Source: Tamarix chinensis (taxonomy: Eukaryota > Streptophyta > Magnoliopsida > Caryophyllales > Tamaricaceae). From it: a stretch of DNA of 64,000 nucleotides. Made by a program: the position numbers and the translations under genes. Position 1 is the stretch's first letter; the number at the start of each line of letters is the position of its first letter. Of this stretch, positions 1 to 15,200 are shown in pieces. The notes under the pieces are model-generated. The model was given only the letters and a program-made list of their open reading frames with translations, searched no databases and was not told the DNA's origin. The stretch is from contig CM060175.1 in assembly GCA_030549775.1 (NCBI GenBank), forward strand, positions 108,058,688-108,122,687, read 5' to 3'.

Positions 1-1501
1 TCTATCAAATCACTCTTCATCTTTTTTCTGTCATTAGTCAGATAATCAAAGTTGGGCTTCTTTTTTCCCATTTTCTTTCTCTGTGTCTGTGTGTGTAAAA
101 GAAATTTAGGCTTTCTAATCAAAGTATCAAACATTGGCCACGTACTTTTTTATTTTGATTTGTTCTAATCGAGTAAACTTTAACCCAACAAAGAGGAGGA
201 TATTATGATATGACTACCGGAACCAAGAGCACTTCCTTTCCTTCCTTTGCATCAAAGGGTAAGGATCAGTAGTTCTGTACAGTTTATATGACGCGCGTAC
301 AGACGCTTTTACACCTTTTGCGGTAGGGAATAATAGATAGGCGTGCAGGAATAATGACTCAGCACCATTCCAGCTATTCACGCGGGATCCTTGAAGCTCA
401 ATTGGTACATGTTAATGCAGCAGGATGGCCATATGGGACAGGCCCAGCAAAGTAAAAGTCCAGTACAATAGATAGTGTCCATCCACTAATTATCACACAA
501 CAGGTTACTAGTACGAAAGTACGACGAAGAAAAAGTAAAGACAAAAACATTTTTCTTTTCCTCAGTTTTTTTTATTGTTATGCATTTAGCGTGTCGGCCT
601 GATATTCTTCCAAATGAACCATTCCCAATTAGTTAGTATATGGTGAATATTATAAGCCTTGATCAAGGTGTACAGTGTATATGGTATCATGTAAATAAAT
701 AACGGAACAATTATTAGATGATTAATATTTATACGATAGTTTTTGTGAATTGTTAATTGTGTAAATGAAACTAATTTTATATTTCATCATCATATGTTTG
801 ATGTTTTATAAAGACATACTTTGTATTTTATCATGACATATTTTTTGGTTTAAGTACGATATACTTAATTCTTTTTATTATGGTCCAGCATTCTATAATC
901 ATATTTTTCTTCACTGTTATATTTCACTACGATACGTTTGGTGTTTCACCATAATATATATTGTATTTTACCATAATGTATTTTATATTTTACCATAGAC
1001 TAATCAATATCAGTCATTATTTTACTATGATCCATCTTTATTCTTCACCATACATCTTTGATATGTAATTAGGATCTAATCATGATATGTTTGATATTTT
1101 ATCATTGTTGCCTTCATATTTATCTGATAAACATAATTTGTCATATTTCACTAGCATTATCTTTATGATTCACTACTACTATGCTATACTTAATCACAAT
1201 TTTTTATCATATTAATTTTTTGACAAAATTATATCAATATGGATTTATTTATGGAAAAAAATCTTAAAAATATTATAATATACTTATTATTATTATTATA
1301 TTCAGAAATTCCAATCATTTCTTATAAAGAAATTGTTGACGTCATAACATCAGGATACACAATGCTTATGATAATATGGTTACACGGTAGAAACTGCGAA
1401 CGGTCTACAACGTCATTTTTCCCCCTAACGATTCCTCTGGCTTATACAGTTACATGGATTATGTAACAATTTGCATTTTTTTTCACCTAATGATTCTACA
1501 G
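1..1501. other. Non-coding, AT-rich sequence upstream of the GDSL exons
   Basis: I see no supported exon here. Positions 1-700 are unremarkable mixed sequence. Positions about 770-1180 hold degenerate repeats of roughly 25-35 bases around the theme TATTTYACCATRATATGTTTG, with runs such as TTTTATCAT. In particular there is no recognisable FGDS block I exon of a GDSL lipase. This stretch is therefore either a long intron of the GDSL gene or the flank of a truncated copy. Confidence 0.6.
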
Positions 1502-2455
1502 CGTCAAGCAATTCCCATGAGCAGACAATCGCAATACTTCTCCGCAGTACAGGCAGTACTAGTGAAGCAGCTTGGACAGTCTAGTGCAGGTGATGAGTTA
1601 TCGAAAGCCATTTTCGGGATTGTTATTGGAAGTAATGATATCCTGGGCTACTTTGGGTCAAAGTCCAACGCCAGTAAGGAAGTCGCGCCACAACAGCTTG
1701 TAGATTCAATGGTTGACACCATAAAAGGGCAATTGAAGGTACTTTCTCGTCTATCCGAAGTTCAAGAGATTCTACGTACAGACATTAATAATTATATTCC
1801 ATGTCATCTGGCTCGCATTTTCTTAAATTATTAATTTCCTGCAGGGAATATATGATCTTGGAGGTCGCAAATTCGTCATGATAGGAATAGGGGCGATCGG
1901 TTGTTGTCCATCACAGAGGAGCAAGAACAAAAGTGGGGAGTGCGATGAAGAAACTAACTACTGGGTTTCTCAATACAACAAAGGCTTGAAATCTGTGCTG
2001 GAAGAATTCGGATCTCAACTTCAAGGCTTCCATTACACCTACTTCGATACCTATGACGTCTTGCTCAATTTCATCCAAAATCCAGTATCCTACGGTACGT
2101 TAGATTTTTCATCCTCCGGAACTGGGGGTAAATTGGGCAACCAAAGAGAAAGGACAAAAGAGCAGAAGCTTCAATATAGAGAAGAGAACCGTATTCTTTT
2201 CTTCTTGAATGATGGATGACATTGTTTGTTTCAGGATTCAAAGAGGTGAAAGCTGCATGTTGTGGGCTGGGGTACCTGAATGCCAGAGTAGCTTGCTTAC
2301 CCATTTCGTCGTATTGTCATAACAGAAGCGATCACGTTTTCTGGGATCTTTACCACCCGACGGAAGCCGCTGCTCGCATGGTAGTTGAAACTGCTTTCGA
2401 TGGTCCAAACAAGTATGCATTTCCGGTGAACGTGAGGCAACTAGTCGCATTATAA
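1502..2455 (+). CDS. GDSL esterase/lipase (SGNH hydrolase), 3' exons only
   Basis: Three exons can be joined: 1502-1738, 1845-2094 and 2235-2455 (stop TAA at 2453-2455). Their splice sites are ag at 1500-1501, then AAG|gt, gcag|GG, TACG|gt and tcag|GA. The product matches the C-terminal two thirds of plant GDSL lipases. The block III motif GSND lies in exon A (VIGSNDILGYFG), and block V, DHVFWDLYHPTEAA, supplies the catalytic Asp and His. GCCPSQR and AACCGLG are also family hallmarks. Plant members are usually secreted serine esterases of about 350-380 residues; here about 235 are present. The block I GDS serine and the signal peptide are missing and are not found in the 1.5 kb upstream. The gene is either cut by the window edge, with a long first intron, or is a 5'-truncated copy. 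The visible exons have no stop or frameshift. Physiological substrate unknown. Confidence 0.8.
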
Positions 2456-3219
2456 ACTGTAAAAGGCAGTCAACAAATTTTCATTTTTTTCCTAATAAAT
2501 TGAATGTAAAGGAGCCATAGATTGGCAGATCCGCAGATTTGCCTGTTTTCTGAAATCTGCGCAGAAAGAGAGCAATATGTAGGACATCATAAAAAGTACA
2601 TTCAATCGTATAATCTGATGAGGAAACCAATTTTATCCACGAGAAATGCATAAGTCGATGGAATACCAATATTATAAAGTTATAAAATTAACGTATCCAC
2701 TTCATCCTCTTAGCCCTTTAATTATATTGCTATTCTTTTTCTCGTCCGACCAATAATTGTCCACCAATTCGCAATCAGGAGCTTTAGAAATATGCCAAAG
2801 AAGTTTTGAAAGGTAAACCCGAGTGAATAACAAACAGAAATATGCAATATTTCCAGAGGGACAAATTGATTTTCATGTTAGCCCACACCCAAAAAAAAAA
2901 TGATTTCCGCTGATCTGTGCATGTACAGGGCAGGTCTGAGTAAAGTTGGCCGCTGGAATGTAAAGCAGCAAAGGAGCTTTAAAAAGACTGAGCACAATAC
3001 AGATGGCAGATGTTGCGGCGTCTGACCAACAAATTGCATATCTTAGAAACCAAGTAAATTCAGTATCTCACTTGATAAGATAAAATGGGAAACAGCACTG
3101 AACACAGGAACTGAACTATCTCAGATCCTTCTGGAGGGGAATAAGAACCAGATACCTTTTTGTCTCAAAGGAAGTACAGAACACAAAGAACAAACTGTTT
3201 ATAAAGACACCAATGGGAG
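2456..3219. other. Intergenic region between tail-to-tail GDSL and MSH5
   Basis: This stretch separates the 3' ends of the convergent GDSL (+) and MSH5 (-) genes. It should contain both 3' UTRs. An AATAAA-like tract (cctaataaattg) lies about 45 bases after the GDSL stop. No ORF here resembles a protein. Confidence 0.6.
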
Positions 3220-6200
3220 CTAACCAAAAGGTAACGATATCTGTAGAACAGCTTCAAAGAAGAGATCAAGATTGCCATTGCGAACATCAAATGCCAACAT
3301 TTTATCCACTGCATCCTGCATTTTGCTCCAAAAGGTTAAAATATAAGCAAATTTCTGGCTGCAATTTTTTTTTTTGAAAAAAAAAAAGGAGAGCCCAATA
3401 ATACTACATATTTAATGACAAAGGCTAGATCATCTGTCATGTCTCCTATTTGAATGAATTCCAAATATAACACCTTGTATTTTTTATCCTGAGCTGCAAT
3501 TTCCTCATTGCATAGTCGCTCAACATGCACATTATTTCCAACAGCCTCCAATATAGTAGCTGCCCTATGAATGACATCTTCTGAAAGGCCTGCTCAAACA
3601 GGAGAATATTGATAGGATGAGATACTGGGAATCTAAATAATGACATGCTTTTCAGCCTGTAAACCCTTGCACATTGTAGTCTACAGAAGCTCTTTGCAGA
3701 GCTAGTGATTCTTTATACGAAGGTTCCAATGACAAATAAAATGCATCATGAGACTCAACTTCTCCAGATCTCTGTTTAGCTATTTCATTAGTACATCACC
3801 GAGATATGAATCCACGTTTTTTTTTAAAAAAAAAAAAAAAGAAGGGTGCTAGAAATGAGGGATATATCAAGATTTTTGCATCCAAACGAAGGAGCAAAAA
3901 ACCACCAACCCATCTGCCTTCTTCAGCATGCATAGTATTTCAATTAATGCATATTTGGCACTTACCAGCAAGCAAAGCACAATGCAGACCTGAAAGCACC
4001 AGAAAGTTCATATAAGTCAAGGATCGTCTTCATCTAATGTTCAAATAGGAAAAGACTCACCATAACTAAGGAGCGCCTGTCCTGGAACTAGTCTGCAGTA
4101 AGTTAAATAAAGTTAGCAGATACAGAAGCAAAACCTGATGATGAAATGAAAGGAGCATATGGATTTTGATGATTTAATTTCATAAAGCAGTCAAATCAAG
4201 TAATTTGCATATTCCAATACAATTTCAGTCTATTATAACAGCAATAGAAAAGGCATTAAACAAACACGCCTATGAGAAGATAAAGGTAAAAGGAAAAAAG
4301 AGTCCATATGTACAAGCGTAAGAATAGAACATGCAATTCTACATTATGGGCTAGAGTTTCAGTCAGATCGCCTGAAGTTGCATAATAAAATGAAATTCTT
4401 TTCAGGTACCTATAGAGAAATACAATGTCCTCAATCTGCGAGCTGCTATCTTCAGGTCTCAGCACACTCATGGTGTAAAACTTGATTTTATGACGCTAAG
4501 TTAAGCCAAAACATGAAGTATTAGCCAGCAATATTGCAACGACAATCAATGCATGATACTTTAGCAGATCGGGCCAGGGTTACACCTTTGGCAAGAAACT
4601 TTCATCAAGGACCTCAGTCAGGTGAGTGCAAACAAGCACCTGCAAAGGATGGTTTAGTCGCTTGAATGTTTTCAATGAAAATTCAGAGGATTATACTGTC
4701 TTGAATGATGTCAAATGGGAAGCTCAAGACAAAGAGCTTAGACATACAACAAACCCCTCACATAGAGAACAAAGAAGTATAGATTATGAAATTTACCACA
4801 GGCACAAAAAGCAAAGAAACATATGTAATTGACTCATCATGCTGAAAAAGAAGAAAGGATCGGACTTCCAAAGCAAGTAGTGAAGTTCTCTTTGAGGAAA
4901 TGAGGGGGGGGGGATGTGAATCAATTAGTTGTTTTCATGTCCATAACTAGGGTTGTAAGTGAGCCGCGCTGGCTTGATAAAGGCTTTACTTGACTCACTT
5001 GTTTAATTGAACGAGCCAAGCTCAAACCTTAATTTAGACTTGTTTAGCTTGAGTCCAGAAGGTTGGGCTCATTTATTTAAGAGCCCGTTCGTTCATAAGC
5101 TCATTAAAGACTTGTTTATTAATTATCAAATTATACACAAGTATTAGGTCTTCATTTACAACAGTAATTTCAACTAAGAATCGTTTCGTATATAAAGTAA
5201 CATGTGTAGTATAATTAAGCTAATAGGAAGAATCTTCATAATAAAATACTAGGTCCTATCGAATACTTTTGCATAATTGAGTTAAGCCATTAGCCAAGTT
5301 CATAATTGAACGAATCAAGATGGCTCGACTTATTTTGATTACTCAAGCCTCCTAGCAAATCTGCTCTTTTTCTAAACAAGGAGCTTGCACTTTGATATTA
5401 GACTTGTGTTTAAGCCAATTGGCTTGACTTCTATATTAAATGAGTGGAGCTTGAATGGCACAACTCAACAGCCCTACTAATAACTGACCGGCTAACAAAA
5501 TGAGCCCAAAAAAGACAAAGTAGAAACAGATGCTTTTCCAGTTTGAGCATCAGATGTGACTGAAAAAAGTTCAATTCTATGTACAGAAGAAACTATCACC
5601 TTTCTCAGGCCGGTCTTAGAGTTGAAAGAAGCTATGATGCTAGGATGAACAAAGAAAAAAATCATGTCCATGCTGACAAAGTTTCACGCTAGAACTGAAA
5701 ATGGGAAGTTTCCTGCAATGGACAACACAGGATTTGACAGACAGAAGGGTAGGATTGTAGGCGGCAGACCTTTGGAGGATCATCAGCTGTTGCAAAATAA
5801 TCTATAATCCCACCCAGCAGACCAATGCCATCTGAAATGAGCATGCAGAACAACTTTGAGGATGGATGGATAAGAGCTGTCTACATGTTCTGAGATTGTG
5901 ACTTCACAGTTCACAAAAGAAGCAGGAAATAAGAGAGGACAAAGTGATGATGAAAGCACCAACCTTCTGTGAGAGTGCCTTTACCGAACTCATCCATAAG
6001 ACATAGTGATTGAGAAGTAGCATGTCTGCATAAATTTTTACAAAAACACTAGCAAGAACTTTAATCAACTGGATAAATGAGTCTCAGAAAATTTTTCCTG
6101 CTTCTTAACCTCCAAAACAGCGTTCTCGTATAGTTCCAGAAAATTTTAGTTTGGAAGTCTTATTCTCATTGACCAATAAACCTTGAAGTAGCTAATGCAA

Positions 6201-9200
6201 ACATTTTGCAAATAGCAAATTTACCAAGAACCGGATGCCAAGCATAATTTGAAAATACCTTAGCATCATACCCACTTGATGCAGATCTATCATAAATGTA
6301 GACTGCTCAGAAGTCACAAACCTGCTTCCCATAGCACAAAATATCCTACAACATATTAAAGCTTAATGAATTCTACCTCTGTTTCATGAATTTTGCTAGT
6401 TGGAAATTCCTACCGGTCAGTTAATCCCACAGTAGCAGCATCTGCTGGGACAAAACTTCCAATGTGAGAGAGGAAGACAATCAATGCAACCTACAAAAGC
6501 ATTAAGCACAAATTATCTCAAAAAGAGGAAAAGTGTACAGTCACTTTCGATGATGATATGTGAACATCTAGCAGATATGGCGATCAAGGGGCCGCCAAGA
6601 AGGTCTGAAAGCATAAAACTAGCACATCCAAAAATGACAAGGGAAATGTAGACAAGTCCTATGCTTCTTGCTAGATCTGATATTAGAATCCTAGTTGTTA
6701 GCCAAAAGAAAATAACAGCTACTGCCATTGATCAGGCCAAAATTCAGCAACATACCCAATGAATTTGTAGTCAAGGAGTGAAACAAATATAAGAAATGTA
6801 AGAATCAAAGCTCTATTCAGTAGGTTCATATTTTTTTATATTATTTGGATATTATTACTTCAAATCGTTTGTTTTGCACATTACTTTCATAACCTCATTT
6901 TCTATATTATCGGCAATAAATTAGTACTTCATAAATAGAGTCTCACTATCTTTTATAAAATATTTGAATTATCCTATATTTCTACCCGTATTTCCTTATT
7001 AATTATATCCACCCATCACATCCCTACAATTATTAATATAAATTATTATTATTATTTATTCATATTCATTATAATTTAATTATTAAAAAAATGAAGATTA
7101 ATTTTTCACAATTATTAATAATGAATATTATTAATAATTCATAATAATATTCATATTTAAAAATTATTAATTATTAATACTTATTATTACTAATGATTAA
7201 TTATTAATCATAATTATTATTCATTAATAATTTTAGTATAAATTATTAAGTATTATTCTATTCGTATCAAAAAGAAAGTCATTTTAGAAAAGTTAAAGTC
7301 TACTCTTCATTTTTACCCTAACTTTTTTTTTTAATTATATATGCATTAAATGCTTTTTTATTTTTCAATGAAGGGTATAAGTGTAATTTTAACACTACTT
7401 TTAGTACTTTATTAAAAAGTATGCAAATTGATAGAATGACTTCTTTTTTTATACAAAAGAGTATTATTTATTAATATTACTTATTAATATGCTTAATAGT
7501 TATTTTAAATTATTCATTTTAATTAATTATTATTAATTAATAACTAATATTAATAATTATGATTTATTAATTTTTATTAATATTACTTCATAATAACTAT
7601 TAATAATTAACATTAATATTTATTGTCATTATTTTTTATTCATAATTATTAATTATGAATATTATTAATCTTAATTATGACTTATTATTATGCTTCATTA
7701 TGATTATTATTAATTAATATTTATTGTTCATATCAGTAATTATTAATTATTAATATTAATTAATTATTCATCTTATTAATAATTATTTATTAATATTAAT
7801 TATTATTCATGATTAATATTACATTAATAATCAGTAATTATTATTAATTATTACTCATTATGCTTAATTACTATTATTCATATTAATTATTATTATTGTT
7901 AATATTATGAATAATAATTATTAATTATCTATAACATTTAATTATCGGCATCATTAATTATTTATATTAAATATTAATAATATGACTATTACTACATTAT
8001 TATTAATTATTAATATTAAATATTATTATTTACGAAGATTAATTATTACTATTATTATTAATTGATATATCTTATTAAAATTAAATCTATAGAATAATAA
8101 AAATATATTATGAGAATATATCTTGTTAAAATAAAGAATTTCTAAAATTGTCAATATATATCAATTTATTTCAAATTAGATAAGTTGTCAAACACTATTA
8201 TTACTTCAACAACTTTCATATATAAATAATATGTGTTTACCAAACATTATTACTCTAGTCACATTATTACTTAAAATGAGGTCACCGAATGAGTACTAAA
8301 TGACAAGCTCACATTTCCTATATTATGTCACTGATCACAATTAAATTGGCAAGAAAAGTTGAGAGTCAACATCTATGCCTATGATAGAAAGTTCCTAGGC
8401 TCTTATATATTCAACTGCACTAGTCTCCAACTAAAAAGATCAACATGCACCTGCTAGAAGAGGGTGTCCTTACCTGCTTTATATATATACTCTTTCCTGA
8501 ATAGTTAGGACCAGTAATGATATTAATTCTTCCTGAAACCAAAGAACTGTTTTCAGAAACAATTTTTGACGGCCTGAGATGACCAATATGGCACAAAAGC
8601 TACTGAAATGCATCCACCTTCATCGGCTATCATTGTGTCATTTGGTATAAATGTATCTACAGTCATTTCCTGCAGAACATGCCTGGTAAGTAAATGAACC
8701 ATTGGTTAACATCCAGAAAATAATATACATGATATGGAAGCTTTGGAGCAGGAAATACATCAATCTACCACAAAATGCCACATTATAAAGTCAAACCTTC
8801 CGTTCTGTATGTTGAGTATGCTTTCTGATGTCAAAACAGGCCTCACAAAATTGTTTTGGCGAGCAACCAATGCAAAGGACAGGAGGCTAACATATGAAAT
8901 ACAACATATTTGATCATAACCTTATACATACATCAAAAACAGACAGACAGAAAAAAAAGAAAATAGTGATGAGAGAAAATTACCAATCAAGTTCAGCAGC
9001 AAAATTTACAGCCTTGAACATATGTGTTGAAAATAAGAGAACATGTGAAATCAAGTCCCTTGTAATTGCCCTTTCCATGTCTTCTTTGATAGAGAGGCAG
9101 AGAAAGAATCCAGACCAACGAAATGATAATGTGTATCAGAAATTAAGAATGAGAAGTCTCAGAAAGCAGGTATTTCAAGCAGGCCAGGAACTTTACCAGA

Positions 9201-12200
9201 AGGCACAAATTATGAAAACTGACCTAAAATTTTATGATATATGTCTCCAAGAAGGTTGTCCAGTTCTTGTGTCTTTGCAGTATGATAGAAAAACTTTTGC
9301 ATCTCATGATCACCATCAGAAAACTACATTTAATTGAAACCTCAAAAATCAGTTAAATCCATCAATTTTTTGAGTAACTTAAAGTCCATAAAAGCCAAAA
9401 CATTACTCACTGCAAATTCAATGTCTTCAAATTTTTCTAGAACTGACTCGTCAAGCTTTTCTTCAAAAATGCACAGTAAGTATCCTAGACAGTGAGAAAG
9501 ATAAGCATGAGAAATCTTCATTTATTATGATGCACCATGCAGTATGTCTTTTTTCAATCAAAGTGCAGGAAATATTACACTGGGCAAAGTTGAAGAATTA
9601 AGGAAGATGTTCTCATGGAATGATAAAAAAAAAAAACAACTGAAAGTACTATAACAATCTTATTTGTCACCATATCAAAATATCAGGGGAAATAGATCTT
9701 GGATTTTGGCATGACAAAAAAAATAAAATAAAAAGACTAAACAGTGCCCATAGTTATGATGATGTAATATTATTCACTCTTACAGAAGCTGTAAGCCTGA
9801 GAAGAAGTGATTCAGAAATATAGACTGACCTATTTGATGAATGTAAGCTATACAAGGAACTTGCTTGTTTGCATATAAACAAGGAAGCCTGGCAAGTTCC
9901 AATGATGAAACCTGAGGGGTGATTCAATAAGCCATTGCAAAATCAAACATATGACCTCATTTCTGAAAGTTGATATCATTGTCAGCAATGAAGGAAATCA
10001 CTACCTCTTCCAAAAATTCTGGCAGTTCGTCATATATTTGCCTCAACTCATCCAACTAGATTCCAACAATGAAATAGAAGGATTAAGCATAGGAAGCTTA
10101 AATGGTAAACACTATGAAAAGGGTAATCCAGATAAGTAAAGCAATGATAACACAGAGGGCAGCAAAGCAGCAATCTTTTTATGTCAAAATTAGGCAGCAC
10201 AGAAACTACAGCAGGAGTTGAAGGCAGAATTGAATGGCATTTCACAGGACAAGTAATCTCTGCACATTTCACCAATAGGAGGCATCACCTCTTCACAAAA
10301 TCCCTCCTTTACGATTGTCACATAATCCTTTTCTTTCACTCTAGTTACATCAATTACACCCATAACCTGCAAGATGGACGTGACATAAATATATAAAAAA
10401 CCCTTGAGAAATGCACAGGCACATACAGTATTCCAGTGGACACATGTAATTATCTTCAGGAGGTGATAGGCTAACCAATTCATAGACATAAGCAAGCTCA
10501 GTTGTAATGCAGGAAGCAGCCTGCAAAAGTTGAACAGATATGTTGACGAGCACAAAATTTTAGTTGCAGTGAAATGGAAAAGGCAGGTCAGATCAATGAG
10601 CACCTTATTGATGATATCCAGATTTAAATCATTTATCTGCTCTCTGAGACTCTCAGAAATGCCAACTTCGAATATCTTGTTCAAGTGCAAAAGAGAACAA
10701 AGACTCTAGAAATATATACAGTATTAATAAACATAATATCAAGGACAGGAAAGGGATACGAATTATGTTAATGGAGAAATAAACTCATGAAGTTACTGTA
10801 ATGCTGAACTTTATCCTAGTTTATGTAACACATCCATGCTAACATACTTTTCACGTGAATGATGATTTTTAATTATCTATCCCTTCCTCAGCGTAGATAT
10901 GACAAATCTTAACCTTTATATGCCATAAAATAACAAGCATTTCCTATCATCTAGATTAAAGGCCATAACTTAGTGGTAAGTTTTACCTTCAAAAAGGATG
11001 CCCAATCGCTGGCTGTGCATGAAGAGCTGGGAGAATTGAATTTCTTCACATGAAACAACTTCATTACAAACTAAACATGTTATAGACTTGTAGAAAAACA
11101 GATTTTAGCTCAATCAGTGTGAACAAACATTCTGATACTGAAGCAAATAAAAGCATGTCATAATTGCCACATTTGCCAAATCAGATCCCATGAACATATG
11201 AATGGGGAGAAAACTGATAAGATATATGCTGCCTGCCATTGTAGCAATAAAATCTCCATGGAAAACATGAGACTATTTTATCATGAATAGAATCAATCAG
11301 TTTTCCCTGATGGCCACACAACACAAAAATACATACCACACTATCTATTACCTTTCAGGGGAGATGAAAGGGGGGGGGGGAGGAATTTGACCAGGAAAAT
11401 GTCTCTTATCAATTCTACCAATAAAATTTTCACAGCGAGTGGTTTTATATTATGCACAGGATCACTCAGTTTGATAATGCTTTTAATGCTGAATTCAACA
11501 CAGAAAAGTAGAATAAACTTTTTCAATAGAAACTCAGGGGAGGTTTGCAGTGAAACACGGCAACATAGGTGGCTGTGATAGAGTGTGGTGGGAGCTCAGC
11601 GACATGACACACAGCAGCGGCACCAGCACCACAGAAGATATAAAGGTAAACCCCCTTTGGTTTGGAGCCCCACACAGCAAGCCATTCAACATGCATAAGG
11701 GTATTCCATCAAAATGGAAGATAAATCTCACCTTTAGTATGTGTGGTATGTCCTTCACAGAATTCAAAGTTTTACGTAAGGAAACCATCAGTTCTTCCGA
11801 ACCAAGGAAAAAGGAAATCTTGGTCATGTTAAGAAAAAGTCAACTTTCATCATTGATTCTATAGTATGAGAATGCTAAATGTTCATTTTAATCTATGGTC
11901 ATCAATCTGTCCCAGACTTTGAGCTTGGTGTATTCTTCTCTCTCCTGTTTCTAGGTGTTCTTAACTCAGCCTGGAAAGAAGGGAGGAAAAAAACGAGCCT
12001 GTTTTAGATCATGGAAGCCATATTTGTATTTATCATGCCACGCTGCTATACATCACCTTTATTTTGTATGCATGACATACGAACCCAGGCCCAAGATGCC
12101 ACACCACCAGCCCAGAATGATTCTCAACCCAAGAGGAGAGCCCAGCTACCCAGATATCTACAAGATAATGTCCTCAATAAGGTGCTGCCAATACAGAGGA

Positions 12201-15200
12201 TTGGTCCTGAAGAATATTAGAATATCTGTTGCTCTATATATTTGCCATCATCCCATTTTGATCTGTTAGTACCTGTGTACTGGATGATGCAGTGTCCTGA
12301 ATAGCTGTCATCATTCTAGAATGTTTTCTGTTATTATGAATTGGCATTATGTACTAAGAACAATTATAAAACAATGGATGCTTCTACGGGGGAGGGCAAG
12401 CTCCCTTTGAATCCAAAATCCTTCTCCTGGTCTAAAGATCCCCTTCACCCCAATTCTTTCTGGAGTTGCCACACTCACATAGTGGTATTTATCCTTTCCT
12501 TATATTTCCCCCCCTAACAATGCATCACCAAGTAAAATTACACATGTCATAAGTCATAATCTACACTGCCAGCTCAAAAGCCACAATGGATGAATTCCAT
12601 GTAGCATTATTTACCCCACTTAACAGAAAAATCGATGGACAGAACATGAGCTTTCTGACAATAACAATTTTCTCATGATAATATATGTCTTTTAGAGAGC
12701 ACGAGGGAGGGACATGGGCTTTTATTTATTGCATCAATATAATGAATATCAAGTGGTGACAGAAAAACAGGCTGATAGATGTCAATCAGTACTCACTTCA
12801 GCCCAATGCAATACATAGCAAACTAAGGTTCAATAAAGTTGCTAATAGAAGGATACTGCACCAAAACGATTGTTCAAACTATCCAGGTCAAGAATCGGCT
12901 TGAGAAACCAGCTCCTACAAGCATTCAGCACATCAGAACCAATGAATATTTGTAATGCAGGAGCAGTGGTAGTACAGTCTGTGAGCCAGGCCCTGAATTC
13001 ACCTCAAGAGACGTCTGCCCATTGGTGTCAGACACTGAAAGGAGAGAACAGATCAGACAAATGACTACAAATGCAGCAGATCCAGGATTCAGAACGAAGT
13101 TCTAATACCTTGTTCATCATCCCAAAAACAGAAAACCTGCAGATAAAACAATGTTCTCATACAAAACTATATTTGGAACAAAGATACAAAGAAGAATTCA
13201 GCTTTTACCCTTCTTTTGATCTACCAATCCCCATATGACTGGGATGTTTGTCTATTTGAAAAATCTGCAAGGCTTCATGTGCTGCAGCATCAAGTTTGAG
13301 GAAATTTTTTCTATACTTTTTAAAGTCAAACATTGGAGAAACAAATCTACATCTCAAAGGAATGCACCAGAAGAAGAATATTGTTCACAGTAAACATACA
13401 GGAAGATAGTAAAATGAATGGTAATTCCCCTTTCCCTCTACATAGTAACATAGTGAGAGGATACAATGAAACTTCCACAACAGAATCAATCGTGATTGAT
13501 GCATTCCCACATTCATTTTGCTCAACTGTATCTATAATGCTTTCGCTCTCTAATATAGCAAGAAGGCCTCCACTTGCACGAACTTTGACCTCACTTCCAA
13601 TATCCAACATTGAATTGAGCTGTAATCCACGAATATCAAGTCAATACATAGAATAGAGGTGGAAAAAAAAAATCAGAATATTGAAGTTGGTTTGAATAGC
13701 ATTTCTTAAAAGAACTTGTTGTGTCAATACTGATTTCACATCTTTTTCTAGTTTAAGATGTCATGCAAGTTTATGTGAATACCAGTATTGCCATGCAAGT
13801 TTCATTAATCAAATGCACAGATGATATATGGTTTAATTATGATACTATGAATTGGTTCTGGAGATTCTTGGGATCAAATTTGTCTTTATGGAAGCAGGTT
13901 GTTGTTAATAAATTTCAGAATCCTCACACCTCAGTAATAGAATATTGGCAGACTCCTAGAGATAAAGGCCCATGGGCAACTCTTTGTGATAATTTGTTGA
14001 GAAACCAGGCTGTTTTAGAGTGCTTCCAAGAAGGTATCCGGTATAGATTAGAGGATGGCAAGAGCATCAAATTTTGGTCTAACCATTGGCTGGGAGATGA
14101 GCCCCTTAAGGTTGTTTTGTGCGGATGTTTTCCTTGTCAACACAGCATGAGCATCCTATTTTCAACATGGCAAGCTGGCAGGGAAATGAATGGAAATGGG
14201 ACTTTCATTGGTGTTGCCAGACTCTTGAATGGGAAAAGGATCTCAAAGCAAGGCTCTTGGGTGCGTTGAATCGGGTCATTCCTACAATAGTAACCTGGAC
14301 ATGATAGTGTGGAAATTTCAGGCGTCAAGGATTTTTTCTTCCAAGTTGGGTCATATTATGTTTGCTTATAAATGCAAGACGCAAGCCTGGAAGACACTTT
14401 CCACTTGTTAGTACGCTATTATTTTGCAACTGAGATTTGTTGTTGGTGGTCTGTTATATGGAATATCGTGTGGTGCATTCTGGGGCATCTAATGCATCTT
14501 TATTTATTATGGCGAAGTGTCACTTTTTCCTCGGTGGTAGGTTACTTCTGGATGGCTTCTTTCTATCATTTTGTGGTCTTTGTGGAAAGCTAGGAACTCT
14601 CATGTATTTCGGGAGGGGAATGATAGAGTGGTGCAGATAAAGACTATGGTCCTCCTACGTATGGGATGGTGGGTTCATGGGTAGTTAAACTTCTTCCTGT
14701 TCAGCATAGATCAAGTCAGGCCTATAGGACCATAGGAGTCCTAAATAGATATCATGACAGACGGCACAGACTGGCTGAGGGAATGGTGCAACAATGGTCA
14801 CCACCAATGGAAGGCAGTAAAAAATGGAACACTGATGCAGCTCTAATCAGAGACTATGGTAAGAGTGTCGTAGAAGGAGTGTTAAGGGATAGTAGCGACA
14901 ACTTTTGCTGCGTTTTCTCCAGCCCCCGTCACTTGATAGTGATTAATGTCATGGAGGTGTTTATGATTTTTTTCACCCTCAACCTCTTATGCAATAAAAA
15001 ATGGTTCTCAACCATAGAGTATGTTATTGAATCTGATTCATGGAATGCAGTTGCCTGGTGTCATCAAACAGAGGGCAGTCCTCGGGAGGCAGCATTTTGT
15101 CTTAAATTTATTAGGAATGTATTGTCATTGTATCCTAATGTGTCTATAGTCTACAAGGGCACAGAAAGCCTGGCAAAGTCGGGGCTTTCTAGATCTGAAC

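Noticed and set aside
8894..9337. 147-codon plus-strand ORF
   Set aside because: It is the shadow of MSH5 exons 20 and 21 on the opposite strand.
11370..11382. G run in MSH5 intron 12 as a G-quadruplex
   Set aside because: It is a single homopolymer G tract, not four spaced runs.
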